A DNA stretch of 36,860 nucleotides, taken from a virus. The stretch's first letter is position 1. Each line of letters starts with the position of its first letter. Of this stretch, positions 6,641-14,488 are shown in pieces. Both the position numbers and the translations under genes were made by a program. Under the pieces are notes generated by a model. It ran no database searches. It saw only the letters and a program-made list of their open reading frames with translations, and was not told where the DNA came from. The stretch is from positions 1 through 36,860 of the IMG/VR virus record IMGVR_UViG_3300028840_000579; one strand, 5' to 3'.

Positions 6641-7949
6641 AAGCTTGAGGTATTTTGCGGTTAGTTATTTGAATAAATATTTGAAGTATCCCTTTGCACC
6701 TTTTCACGTCAATATCTTTGATACCTTGAAAAAGGGTGATTTGTTGAATGAGATTATTGCTTTTCGAGAGAGTAGCAAATCAACAGTTGTCACCTTGATT
6801 TATGTCTTGTGGTGCATTTTATATCAAAAGAGGAACTTTATAATTATATGCTCAGATAGTTATACTCAAGCTCAACTTCACTTGGCGAATGTTATTTACG
6901 AACTTGAAAACAATACTCAGATTTTAGCGGATTTCGGATATTTGGCTTCGGATAAATGGACAGAGGGAAACTTTGTAACGAAGACAGGGATCAGAGTAAT
7001 GGCTCGAGGTACTGGCTCAAAGATCAGAGGTTTGCGACACCTTGAGCACAGACCTGACCTTTTTATTGGAGACGATTTGGAGAACAGCGAGCTTGTAAGA
7101 ACAAAAGAGCAGAGAGATAAGACAGAGAAGTGGCTGATCTCGGAAGTTATCCCGGCAGTTAATCAGGAAGAGGGACAAGTGATTATTGTCGGTAATATGC
7201 TTCACAATGACAGCTTAATGAGCAGATTAAAAGAAAATCAGGAGTGGTCAACTCTTGAGATCCCGATTGTAAAGGACGGCAAGCCAGCGTGGAAAGCTAG
7301 ACACAGTTTATCCACAATCGACAAAATCAAGAATACAGTTGGATCGCTCAGCTTTGCTCAAGAGTATATGCTTACGCCAATAATGGACGGCGATCAGATT
7401 ATTCGGAACTCTTGGATCAGATATTACCAAAAGATTGAGCCGAGATTTATTAAGAACGTTGTGATTGCTCTTGATCCAGCTATCAGCGAAAAGGAGAGTG
7501 CGGACAAATCTGCTTTTACTGTATGGTGCAAATATACTGACGATTGTCTTTATTTATTGGATTATATCAATGAGCAAATGAGTTTTGACAATCAGATCAA
7601 AACAATTCGGAATTTATACAATTCATACAAAGAGTTTGAGCCAATGATCGTAATCGAAGACGTTGCTTATCAAAAAGCTCTGATCCAGCACTTAACAAAA
7701 TCTCACTATTTGCCAGTCAAGCCAGTTAAGCCGAAAGGAGACAAGCGATCAAGGTTAATGGAAATCTCTGTTTTCTTTGAAAATGGATTGATCCACTTTA
7801 AGAAAAATCACGACGAGGTTGTAGCTCAGCTTGTTAATTTCGGGGTTGATCGATATGACGACCTTGTGGACAGTTCGGTTTATGGTATAAAGTATTTACT
7901 AGAGGTTAACCGAATAAGGGGATTTACTAAAACCAACCTTAAAATCTAA
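6516..7949 (+). CDS. terL: Terminase large subunit (ATPase-nuclease)
   Basis: 477 residues from ATG 6516. Nearby ATGs at 6522 and 6582 are alternatives, all overlapping terS. Residues 84-90 RESSKST form the Walker A-like loop and 182-189 LFIGDDLE the Walker B. The RNase H-like nuclease domain follows with LDPA (D320), IEDVAY (E381) and DRYDDLVDS (about D448-449) as metal ligands. TerL powers DNA translocation into the prohead and cuts concatemers. The open frame extends upstream to 6435, but that part is out of phase with terminase conservation and overlaps terS deeply. Confidence 0.92.
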   Translation: MTMTEYKKLQTYLTQLSETKRTMTTEQAIVKEKETHHGLASKSLRYFAVSYLNKYLKYPFAPFHVNIFDTLKKGDLLNEIIAFRESSKSTVVTLIYVLWCILYQKRNFIIICSDSYTQAQLHLANVIYELENNTQILADFGYLASDKWTEGNFVTKTGIRVMARGTGSKIRGLRHLEHRPDLFIGDDLENSELVRTKEQRDKTEKWLISEVIPAVNQEEGQVIIVGNMLHNDSLMSRLKENQEWSTLEIPIVKDGKPAWKARHSLSTIDKIKNTVGSLSFAQEYMLTPIMDGDQIIRNSWIRYYQKIEPRFIKNVVIALDPAISEKESADKSAFTVWCKYTDDCLYLLDYINEQMSFDNQIKTIRNLYNSYKEFEPMIVIEDVAYQKALIQHLTKSHYLPVKPVKPKGDKRSRLMEISVFFENGLIHFKKNHDEVVAQLVNFGVDRYDDLVDSSVYGIKYLLEVNRIRGFTKTNLKI

Positions 7950-7962
7950 GGAGATTGAGAGA

Positions 7963-8154
7963 ATGAGCTACAAACCTTGGAACTTAGATTGTCCGCACCA
8001 TTACAAAAATGTGATTGTAGTCGGCGAGCATATCGAGAAAGTAGTTTGTCGCCAATGCGGAAGCTTACTTGAAACCAATGATCGTAGTAAAAAAAGGAGA
8101 AAGCGAAAATGCTTATCAAAAAGTGCTACGTCTGCGGTAAGTTCAAAGGAATAA
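7963..8154 (+). CDS. Small zinc-ribbon protein with basic tail
   Basis: 63 residues. CPHHYKN and CRQCGSLL form the two halves of a likely zinc site (C/H...CxxC). The tail is lysine- and arginine-rich and may be an artefact of the overlap with the next ORF. Unusually for this genome a real Shine-Dalgarno (AAGGAG) precedes the ATG. Such ribbon proteins follow terL in some phages. Function unknown. Confidence 0.6.
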   Translation: MSYKPWNLDCPHHYKNVIVVGEHIEKVVCRQCGSLLETNDRSKKRRKRKCLSKSATSAVSSKE

Positions 8155-8267
8155 TCCTTTTGGACAAGATAAGGATCGGCGTTACTCACGGACTTTGTAA
8201 AAAGTGCTATTACTCCCAACTGGTGATTTGGAACAAGCAGATCGCCGAAAAAAAGAAAAGGGGGTGA
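8109..8267 (+). CDS. Small zinc-ribbon protein
   Basis: 52 residues starting inside the previous gene (46-bp overlap). CYVCGKF and LCKKCYYSQ form a CxxC...CxxC zinc site with about 20 residues between. The stop is TGA, one of the few in the genome. It lies between terL and the regulator at 8307, so a small DNA- or RNA-polymerase-binding factor is conceivable, but nothing specific can be claimed. Confidence 0.65.
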   Translation: MLIKKCYVCGKFKGIILLDKIRIGVTHGLCKKCYYSQLVIWNKQIAEKKKRG

Positions 8268-8273
8268 GAATAA

Positions 8274-8293
8274 GGGGGTGAAGTAGATCCCCC
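8274..8293 (+). terminator. GGGGG/CCCCC hairpin before gene 8307
   Basis: GGGGG (8274-8278) can pair with CCCCC (8289-8293) around a 10-base loop. AAGGGGGTGA also occurs twice in tandem here. There is no U run, so this is an attenuator-like or RNA-stability hairpin rather than a standard terminator. Confidence 0.35.
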
Positions 8294-8306
8294 AAACCTT
8301 ATTTAT

Positions 8307-8570
8307 ATGATATTAAAAGACCTTATCCCTCTTGACGAGATATTGGATACGGTTGCGGATAAAAGGTCACTTGATTTCGTTATCGAACAAGATTTCGCTC
8401 GATTTAAGAGCCAACTTACTAAAAAGCAACTTTACGTCTTGGACAAAATCATTGAGGGATACAAACAATACGAGATCGCAAAGTTAATGGGGGTAAGCAA
8501 CCCCTCAATTACTAAGCACAAAAAACTTATTGCTAAAAAAATCAAAGTATGGATCGAATTAACAAGATAA
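8307..8570 (+). CDS. Sigma-region-4-like helix-turn-helix regulator
   Basis: 87 residues. The C-terminal half reads LTKKQLYVLDKIIEGYKQYEIAKLMGVSNPSITKH in outline, a classic region-4/LuxR-type helix-turn-helix (LT.kQ..VL..I.eG....EIA..MGVS...V..H). Small proteins of this kind lie near terminase and portal genes in many siphophages, where they act as late-gene regulators. It overlaps the methyltransferase gene by 22 bp. A role in switching on the head and tail genes that follow is a reasonable inference. Confidence 0.7.
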   Translation: MILKDLIPLDEILDTVADKRSLDFVIEQDFARFKSQLTKKQLYVLDKIIEGYKQYEIAKLMGVSNPSITKHKKLIAKKIKVWIELTR

Positions 8571-9640
8571 GTTATTTTTCGGCTTTCAGCGGGATCGGCG
8601 GGTTTGAGCTTGGGATCAATGACGCTTGCTATAATGGAGATACCAAGATTTATCCTCAATGCGTTGGCTTCTCTGAAATTGATAAATATGCCGAGGAGAT
8701 TTACTTAAAACATTTTAATCACAAAAGTTATGGCGACATTTCAAAAATCAATCCCAATGAACTTGAAGACTTCGATCTCTTCGTTGGTGGATTTCCTTGC
8801 CAAAGTTTTTCAATCGCCGGAAAAAGAGGGGGTTTTGAGGATACGAGGGGAACGCTTTTTTTTGAAATCGCTCGCATTATTCGGGAAAAGCAACCACGCT
8901 TTTTATTGCTTGAAAACGTCAAAGGGTTATTATCACACGAAAAAGGGGAGACATTCCTTACAATCCTCTCCACGCTTAATGAGCTGGGGTATGATGTCGA
9001 ATGGCAAGTTCTTAACAGCAAAGATTTCGGAGTTCCCCAAAACAGAGAGAGAGTGTTCATTGTCGGATATTCTCGAGGATCAGGTGGACGAAAAATATTT
9101 CCTATCGAACGAAATGGCTCACAAGATCCTGAGCAAAGTAAAGAAAACCTGATTTATTGGAAAAACAGCAAAGAAAAGTGGGTAAAAGAAAAGCGAGGAT
9201 ATACTCCCACAATCAAGACTCAGAGTGATCTCTGCCGACAGCCATTGATCGAGATTACTCAAAATGTTGCAGACGCTCAAAGGATTTACGATCCCAAAGG
9301 AATAAGCAAGACGCTCAAAGCAAATGGTGGCGGCCAAGGAGCAAAGACTGGACTTTATGCAGTAATGACCCCGGATCGGCACAATAAAAAGCAGAATGGA
9401 AGACAGATCAAGGAAGACGGCGAGCCAATGTTTACTTTAACCGCTCAGGATAAGCACGGAATATCAGACGGCTATCGGATAAGGAGATTGACACCGATTG
9501 AGTGCGAGAGACTTCAAGGATTTCCCGACAATTGGACTGCCGGGGTATCTGATACGCAGAGATATAAACAGCTAGGAAATGCGGTGACTGTAAATGTAAT
9601 AAGAGCGATTATGCACAAAATGGTTAAAATATTTCAATAA
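8549..9640 (+). CDS. dcm: DNA (cytosine-5)-methyltransferase
   Basis: 363 residues with all key motifs in order: I FSGIGGFELG (13-22, SAM binding), IV GGFPCQSF (catalytic Cys84), VI ENV (122-124), VIII QNRERVF (164-169), a variable target-recognition region, IX around LTPIECERLQGFP, and X RYKQLGNAV near 345. The enzyme should be active. Its target sequence cannot be read from the protein. It probably protects phage DNA from a host nuclease or mimics the host pattern. It lies alone between the regulator and portal, without a visible restriction partner. Confidence 0.95.
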   Translation: MDRINKISYFSAFSGIGGFELGINDACYNGDTKIYPQCVGFSEIDKYAEEIYLKHFNHKSYGDISKINPNELEDFDLFVGGFPCQSFSIAGKRGGFEDTRGTLFFEIARIIREKQPRFLLLENVKGLLSHEKGETFLTILSTLNELGYDVEWQVLNSKDFGVPQNRERVFIVGYSRGSGGRKIFPIERNGSQDPEQSKENLIYWKNSKEKWVKEKRGYTPTIKTQSDLCRQPLIEITQNVADAQRIYDPKGISKTLKANGGGQGAKTGLYAVMTPDRHNKKQNGRQIKEDGEPMFTLTAQDKHGISDGYRIRRLTPIECERLQGFPDNWTAGVSDTQRYKQLGNAVTVNVIRAIMHKMVKIFQ

Positions 9641-9646
9641 ATATTG

Positions 9647-9652
9647 TATAAT
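9647..9652 (+). promoter_or_regulatory. Possible late promoter -10 (TATAAT) before portal
   Basis: TATAAT follows an AT-rich stretch and precedes AATAAGAG. Similar blocks (T-rich upstream, TTATAAT or GTATAAT, then ATTAAG or AATAAGAG) occur at 21646 and 29106. No good -35 is present, so a phage- or regulator-dependent late promoter is possible. Confidence 0.4.
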
Positions 9653-9680
9653 TAAAATAAGAGACTAAACTTATAAAAAT

Positions 9681-11069
9681 ATGGCTCAAACTTTAGACTT
9701 TCCAAACTTAAAAGATATTGACCGATTGGCTGAATTAAAAAAGTGGGATCGGCTTTATTACGGAGAGCATTACAAAGTCTTTGGTATCAAGGATTATTTT
9801 GTTGACAGCCAAGACAAAGAAAAATTGCTCTATATCGCAGTCAATATCTCTTCAATTATTGCCGACTATTTCGCCGATATGGTGAGTGGCGGTGATGTAA
9901 AGATCAAGACGACAGATGACGGACAGCAAGAGTATCTTGATACTTTCAAAAACGATCAGCAACTTAACTCAAAGATTTATGAAATCGCACTCGATCAATC
10001 AAAATCGGGTTTTTCTGTTGTTAAATTACGCCGGAATGAAGCGAATGAGGTATTTATGGAGCTTATTCAGCCGTCTTCTTACTTCCCTGATTATGATCAA
10101 ACTGACGATTATGGAAATCCGAGCAAAGTGACTTTGGCTTCTTATGTGACAATGCAAGACGAAAAAGGAAAAGAGCAGACTTATCTTTTTATGGAAATCA
10201 ATACAATTGGAAGCATTGATTACGAAGTATGGCTTGTTAATAAGAATTTGAAACCGACAAAGCAGATCCCGCCAAACTCTCCGATATATCAAACAATCAA
10301 AGGAGACGAGATCGATCACGAGGAAACTGATCTTGATTTTATTCCTATATGGCAGATCAACAATACAAAAACTAGCCGTCAGGATTATGGAAAGTCTGAT
10401 TTTAAGGATATATCAACATTGATCCAAGAAAACAATGACAGATTGACTCAAATAAGTGTTCAATTAATTAAGCACTTGAACGCAAAGATTGCGATCCCTC
10501 AGGGTATCTTGGACGAGAATGGAAACGTAAGAGTATCAGATCTTGACGCAATCGAGTTCGGAGATCAAGGTCAAATTCCAAAATATATCACAAATGATAA
10601 TCCGCAAATTGAGAACGGCTTCAAACAGATTGATAAATTGATCAAGTTTATAGCAGCACAGTCGAAAGTTCCGTCTGATGTTCTTGGAATTGACGATCAT
10701 AAGGGAGCGGAAAAGGTCGAAGCAATCAAGATCCGGCTTTTTAATACTATTCGGAAAGTTCAAAGAAAAAGGACTCAGATCGCTGAGCAATTGCAAGACG
10801 TGCTAATGGCAGCAATGAAAATGGCCGGGGAAGCTACCGAGCCAGTTCAGCCAAAGATTATTTTTGAAGATCCTTTACCAAGAGATATTTTGGCGGATAC
10901 TGAAATTGTAGTTACTCGATACAATACTGGATTGATCAGCCGAAGCACTGCGATTAAGACTTTGGACGAAACCACTCAGGAAAATGCTGACGCTGAGATT
11001 GAATTGATTGAAGCTGAAAAAGCTCAAAATGCTTTGGCGACTCCAAATCCTAATTTAACAACTTTATAA
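9681..11069 (+). CDS. Portal protein (SPP1 gp6-like)
   Basis: 462 residues. The N-terminus RLAELKKWDRLYYGEHYKVFG, then the wing domain with NISSIIADYFADMVSG, the crown-side helices (QENNDRLTQISVQLIKHLNAKIAIP in part) and KVPSDVLGIDDHKGAEKVEAIK, are typical of Phage_prot_Gp6 portals. The portal forms the dodecameric ring at one capsid vertex through which DNA enters and leaves. The position after terminase and before a MuF-type protein is canonical. Confidence 0.88.
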   Translation: MAQTLDFPNLKDIDRLAELKKWDRLYYGEHYKVFGIKDYFVDSQDKEKLLYIAVNISSIIADYFADMVSGGDVKIKTTDDGQQEYLDTFKNDQQLNSKIYEIALDQSKSGFSVVKLRRNEANEVFMELIQPSSYFPDYDQTDDYGNPSKVTLASYVTMQDEKGKEQTYLFMEINTIGSIDYEVWLVNKNLKPTKQIPPNSPIYQTIKGDEIDHEETDLDFIPIWQINNTKTSRQDYGKSDFKDISTLIQENNDRLTQISVQLIKHLNAKIAIPQGILDENGNVRVSDLDAIEFGDQGQIPKYITNDNPQIENGFKQIDKLIKFIAAQSKVPSDVLGIDDHKGAEKVEAIKIRLFNTIRKVQRKRTQIAEQLQDVLMAAMKMAGEATEPVQPKIIFEDPLPRDILADTEIVVTRYNTGLISRSTAIKTLDETTQENADAEIELIEAEKAQNALATPNPNLTTL

Positions 11070-11070
11070 T

Positions 11071-11274
11071 ATGTCAGACGAAGTTCAAAAATTGACAGAG
11101 ACAACTTTTAAGAAAATCAGAAAATCGACTTATATCGATTTGTTCGAGGATTTGGGAGATAATAAAAAGTTGATTAAAAGATTGAAAGGTTATGGAATTA
11201 TCTTGACATTGTTTGAGTTGACTATATTTGTTACAATATTAGTAGTAAGTTTTTCTTTATGGCTGACAAAATAA
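11071..11274 (+). CDS. Small single-pass membrane protein
   Basis: 67 residues. A charged N-terminal half (residues 1-40) is followed by one hydrophobic segment, GIILTLFELTIFVTILVVSF, ending in LWLTK. It starts one base after the portal stop and overlaps the MuF-type gene by 16 bp, so it is expressed with head genes. A membrane protein here is unusual. It could be an early lysis or superinfection-exclusion factor. No family recognised. Confidence 0.6.
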   Translation: MSDEVQKLTETTFKKIRKSTYIDLFEDLGDNKKLIKRLKGYGIILTLFELTIFVTILVVSFSLWLTK

Positions 11275-12065
11275 AAGTACTCGACGAATTAAAATTACCC
11301 CCGGAAATTCTGACCGAGATCGGGGACGAATATGAAAAGGGTCAGCAAGAGATTGCAAGGATCGTTGAGGAAAATGTCGATCAAACATTAACTGTAAAGA
11401 AAAAACAGCAAATAATGGCAGCAATCACAGTCGTCGTGGCTGGATTATCTGCCAAGACTGACAATTTCCTGACAACAGCGATCCCAATGAGCTACAAAGC
11501 GGGAACAAGTTCAGTCGACAAGATCCTTAAAATCAAAGAACCTTTGGGAAAAGATCACCTTGAGATTGTCAATTCTCTGATTGATGACGCCGGGACTCGA
11601 TTGAAGCTTGGCTTAAATACCGCTCAGAGAGATGTTGAGACAATCTTATCGAATGTCGTCCAGCGTCAAGTGACTGATCGATTATCGAAAGTCAAGCTTG
11701 AGAGCGTTGATCAGATTGCAAAAGATGTAAAGAAAATTATTGAAAAAGACGGGATTACTTCTTTAGTAGCAAGAGACGGCAAAAGATTAAACTTGGACGC
11801 TTATTCTCGAATGGTAGCAAGAACAGAGATCAGCAACGCAGCAAATCAAGGAGTTCTTAATCGAGCAGCTCAATTCGGAGTTGATATTGTTCAAGTTTCT
11901 CAGCACGCCGGGGTAAGAGCTGGAGATGACGCTTGCTTGGATAATCAAGGTAAAATTTTTAGCATAAGCGGAAACAGTAGCGAATATCCAAAGCTTGAAG
12001 CTTCAAATACTCCGCCATATCACCCAAATTGTTTGCACGTGCTTATAGCTCGTCCTTATCTTTGA
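11259..12065 (+). CDS. MuF-like head morphogenesis protein (SPP1 gp7 family)
   Basis: 268 residues. The C-terminal third has the gp7/MuF pattern: RMVARTEISNAANQGVLNRAAQ in outline, SQHAGVRAGDDACLDNQGKIF, then PPYHPNCLHVLIARPYL. The N-terminal part is helical. These minor head proteins bind the portal and are packaged in the capsid, some being ejected with the DNA. It ends with TGA, which also begins the stem of the structured RNA at 12065-12155. Confidence 0.85.
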   Translation: MADKIKVLDELKLPPEILTEIGDEYEKGQQEIARIVEENVDQTLTVKKKQQIMAAITVVVAGLSAKTDNFLTTAIPMSYKAGTSSVDKILKIKEPLGKDHLEIVNSLIDDAGTRLKLGLNTAQRDVETILSNVVQRQVTDRLSKVKLESVDQIAKDVKKIIEKDGITSLVARDGKRLNLDAYSRMVARTEISNAANQGVLNRAAQFGVDIVQVSQHAGVRAGDDACLDNQGKIFSISGNSSEYPKLEASNTPPYHPNCLHVLIARPYL

Positions 12066-12155
12066 TTGTCAATTCAGATCCCCTTTCGGGGTTTTCCATA
12101 ATCCTTGACTGACTTCTTACTAGTGGAATGTTGGTCGGGGATCTGAGCTGACAAT
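12065..12155 (+). ncRNA. Structured RNA element between MuF-like and scaffold genes
   Basis: A long stem joins ATTGTCA (12065-12071) to TGACAAT (12149-12155) and, after one A-C mismatch, TTCAGATCCCC (12073-12083) to GGGGATCTGAG (12137-12147). It encloses an inner hairpin GACTGAC/GTTGGTC (12107-12113 with 12130-12136). The same CCCC can instead pair with GGGG at 12088-12091, followed by TTTT, which looks like a weak terminator. The two folds exclude each other, as in attenuators. Function unknown. Confidence 0.6.
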
Positions 12156-12189
12156 AGTCAATCCTCAATTATCAACTTTATTTTATTTA

Positions 12190-12288
12190 TTAACCGAGTA
12201 GGGTTGGAGTTCACACTCTCACAAAAGTGTTTTGGTTAACGCCACCAATTAAAAAAAGCGTTGGGTTATATCCTACCCGCTCAAAAGG
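12190..12288 (+). promoter_or_regulatory. Folded leader of the scaffold-capsid operon
   Basis: TTAACC (12190-12195) pairs with GGTTAA (12234-12239) around small hairpins (GAGT/ACTC, CAC/GTG). A second hairpin, GC...GGGT/ACCC...GC (12258-12280), stands just before AAAAGGT (12283-12289), a rare Shine-Dalgarno-like site 8 bases before the scaffold ATG. Likely translational control or mRNA stabilisation. Confidence 0.45.
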
Positions 12289-12296
12289 TAAACATT

Positions 12297-12944
12297 ATGT
12301 CAAAAGAAGACGCAACAAAGGTGACCCAAGATGTCACCGGCAAGGAAGCTCAACCTGATCTAAAAGAGCCGTCAAGTACGCCAGCTGATAATCCAGCCGG
12401 GGAAGACGTAAAAAAAGAAAATGAAAAAGTAGTTCCGTATTCAGAATTTCAAAAGCTTTATGCTCGAACAAAATCTGCTGAGGAAAAGCTGGAAGAGGTA
12501 ACTCGAGCAGCTAACGAAGCAGAGGAGAATAAGCTCAAAGAAAATGAACAATACAAGGAATTGCTTGAGAAAAAGGAAAGGGAATTTTCCGAAGTAGCCA
12601 AAGCAAAGGAAACCTTAACAGGTTTGCAATCTGAGATTGATTTGCTTTGGGATCAATACAAGGAACAAATACCCGAGGATAAGCTTAGCTTGATCCCTGA
12701 GAGCTTGCCACCTATTGAAAAGATAAAATACGTTAATCAAAATCGTGATTTTATCCTTGGTGGAGATCAGTCAAAACAGTTAGGAACTAAAACTCCGAAA
12801 GGAGAAAATCCAGTTCTTGACGAAGACACGACAAAGCGAAATCGATACGAAGAGATCCGTGAAAAGATCAAAAGTGGAGATTTTGTCACAATGACTGAGA
12901 AACAAGAGTTCATAAAATTGGGAAGAGAGCTGGGTAAAAAATAA
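12297..12944 (+). CDS. Capsid scaffolding protein
   Basis: 215 residues from ATG 12297; an upstream TTG extension to 12261 is rejected because it runs through the hairpin. The protein is acidic and hydrophilic. It has a disordered N-terminus, a long coiled-coil helix (about residues 55-115, ENKLKENEQYKELLEKKERE) and a basic C-terminus (EIREKIKSGDF...KLGRELGKK). This composition and the place directly before the major capsid gene are diagnostic of siphophage scaffolds, which guide procapsid assembly and then leave or are degraded. Confidence 0.82.
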   Translation: MSKEDATKVTQDVTGKEAQPDLKEPSSTPADNPAGEDVKKENEKVVPYSEFQKLYARTKSAEEKLEEVTRAANEAEENKLKENEQYKELLEKKEREFSEVAKAKETLTGLQSEIDLLWDQYKEQIPEDKLSLIPESLPPIEKIKYVNQNRDFILGGDQSKQLGTKTPKGENPVLDEDTTKRNRYEEIREKIKSGDFVTMTEKQEFIKLGRELGKK

Positions 12945-12973
12945 CCAATTTTATTCAATAATTTTTCAAAACT

Positions 12974-14119
12974 ATGTCAGTAGTAGGTAAATACACCACC
13001 TTTGACTCGCCATATTTAGATGAGCAAGTCAAAGCTTTGGCAGCACTAGTTGATCCAAAGTTGACAACCACTTGGGACTTAATGCCGGAGATCGAACCTG
13101 TTCAAACAGAAAAGATCAAATGGTATGACGCCGAAAGTGCGACAACTGAGGGTGAAGTAGTGGGAACTGCTTGGGACGGAGCGACCACAACTGGTCTTGG
13201 TATCGATAGCGTTCTTGCAACATTGATCAATGTTGGAGACGTTCTTCGTATCGAAGACGAATACGTTGTAGTAAAATCCGTTGACCGAACTGCTGAAACC
13301 ATTGACGTTTACGGTCTTGGTTTTGGTGGAACAACTCCAGCTGCTCACGCAGCTACAACAGAAATCTATATCGTAGGTAATGCGAATGTAGAGGGAACAG
13401 TTGACGGCGATAGCTTAGTCGAAGACAATATCGAACGAGTCAACTATATCCAGCTTGTTGAAGAACCTGTCGAATTAACAAAGACAGCTTCTGGTCAACT
13501 CTATGAAGACGTTGACAGCAAAATGGACGAAACGCGAGAAAAAGCAATGCGAAGAGCGTTGATCAAAATCAACAAAACAGCTCTTTTCGGCGTTGCGGAC
13601 GCTGGCTCAAAAACCACTCCAAGAGGTGCGGGTGGTATCCGTTACTTTATCAGCGGTGACGCAAATGCGATCAATGTTGACGCAACTGCTGCCGGAGGTT
13701 TCGACGAAGATGTATTGAAATCAACTTTGATTGAAATCGCTAAACGTGGCGGATCTCCTGACTTAATCCTTTGCTCTCCTGATGTGAAATCAATTATCAA
13801 TGGTTTCAATACTGCCGGAACAAATCCTGTTGTTCAGGTCGGTGCTCAGGAACGTGAAGCTGGTCAGTTAGTTGATTTTTATAACGGCGAAGGTGTTGGC
13901 AGATTGGCAATCGTTTCAGATCCAGTCTTAAACTCTGCTTTCGGCGAATTATATATCGTCAACTCACGAAAATTAGCGAAATCTTGGTTTATCAATGATA
14001 CTTTACGCTATGTTGATGAACCGTCTAACTCTCGAACAATGAAAGAAACCCTACAAGGTCAATTCTCTTTTGTTGTAAAAGATGTTAGAACAGATCACGC
14101 TAGGATCTACGCTATCTAA
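12974..14119 (+). CDS. Major capsid protein (SU10/DUF5309-like, HK97 fold)
   Basis: 381 residues. The N-terminus VGKYTTFDSPYLDEQVK, the inserted beta-rich domain (about 55-130, including ATLINVGDVLRIEDEYVVVKSV in part), YIQLVEEPVELTKTASGQ, and LIEIAKRGGSPDLILCSPDVKSIINGF fit the SU10/DUF5309 capsid family. It builds the icosahedral shell. The gene is followed by a strong GC hairpin (14134-14156), consistent with an abundant mRNA 3' end. No protease gene or obvious cleavage site was recognised nearby. Confidence 0.85.
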   Translation: MSVVGKYTTFDSPYLDEQVKALAALVDPKLTTTWDLMPEIEPVQTEKIKWYDAESATTEGEVVGTAWDGATTTGLGIDSVLATLINVGDVLRIEDEYVVVKSVDRTAETIDVYGLGFGGTTPAAHAATTEIYIVGNANVEGTVDGDSLVEDNIERVNYIQLVEEPVELTKTASGQLYEDVDSKMDETREKAMRRALIKINKTALFGVADAGSKTTPRGAGGIRYFISGDANAINVDATAAGGFDEDVLKSTLIEIAKRGGSPDLILCSPDVKSIINGFNTAGTNPVVQVGAQEREAGQLVDFYNGEGVGRLAIVSDPVLNSAFGELYIVNSRKLAKSWFINDTLRYVDEPSNSRTMKETLQGQFSFVVKDVRTDHARIYAI

Positions 14120-14133
14120 TAGTTGTCCGTTTG

Positions 14134-14156
14134 GGGGAGTTGATTATCAGCTCCCC
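14134..14156 (+). terminator. Strong hairpin after the major capsid gene
   Basis: GGGGAGTTGA pairs with TCAGCTCCCC around a TTA loop, giving 10 bp with one G-U. There is no U tract, so it may stabilise the capsid mRNA 3' end or act as a partial terminator. Confidence 0.5.
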
Positions 14157-14186
14157 TTGGCGAGATAATTATTAACTCACAATCTT

Positions 14187-14429
14187 ATGAAAAAAGTAAG
14201 AATTTCTGATCCTTTGGAAGTCGGAGGTAAGCTATACTTACCCGGATTGTATGATCTTGACGACAAGATCGCAGATCAAGCTTCAAAAAAGGGTGCTCAG
14301 ATCCTTGGCAAATCAGAAACTCCAAAAGCTCCAAAGCCAAAAAAGGACGAGGAGACTGGAGAGGTTGAAAAGCCAAAGAAAAAAACAAAAAAAACAGCTG
14401 CTAAAAAGACAGCAAAAAAAGCCAAATAA
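14187..14429 (+). CDS. Small capsid-adjacent protein with lysine-rich tail
   Basis: 80 residues. A folded N-terminal 45 residues (SDPLEVGGKLYLPGLYDLDDKIADQA) is followed by a very basic tail ending KKKTKKTAAKKTAKKAK. The pattern of a G/P-turn, a hydrophobic pair and a short AD helix is common in small proteins next to capsid genes. The basic tail could bind packaged DNA or RNA. No specific function can be assigned. Confidence 0.65.
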   Translation: MKKVRISDPLEVGGKLYLPGLYDLDDKIADQASKKGAQILGKSETPKAPKPKKDEETGEVEKPKKKTKKTAAKKTAKKAK

Positions 14430-14488
14430 ACTTGGTTTTGATTGGGGTTTGAAAATAGCAACTTTTGATAAATTTTAATTTTAACAAT

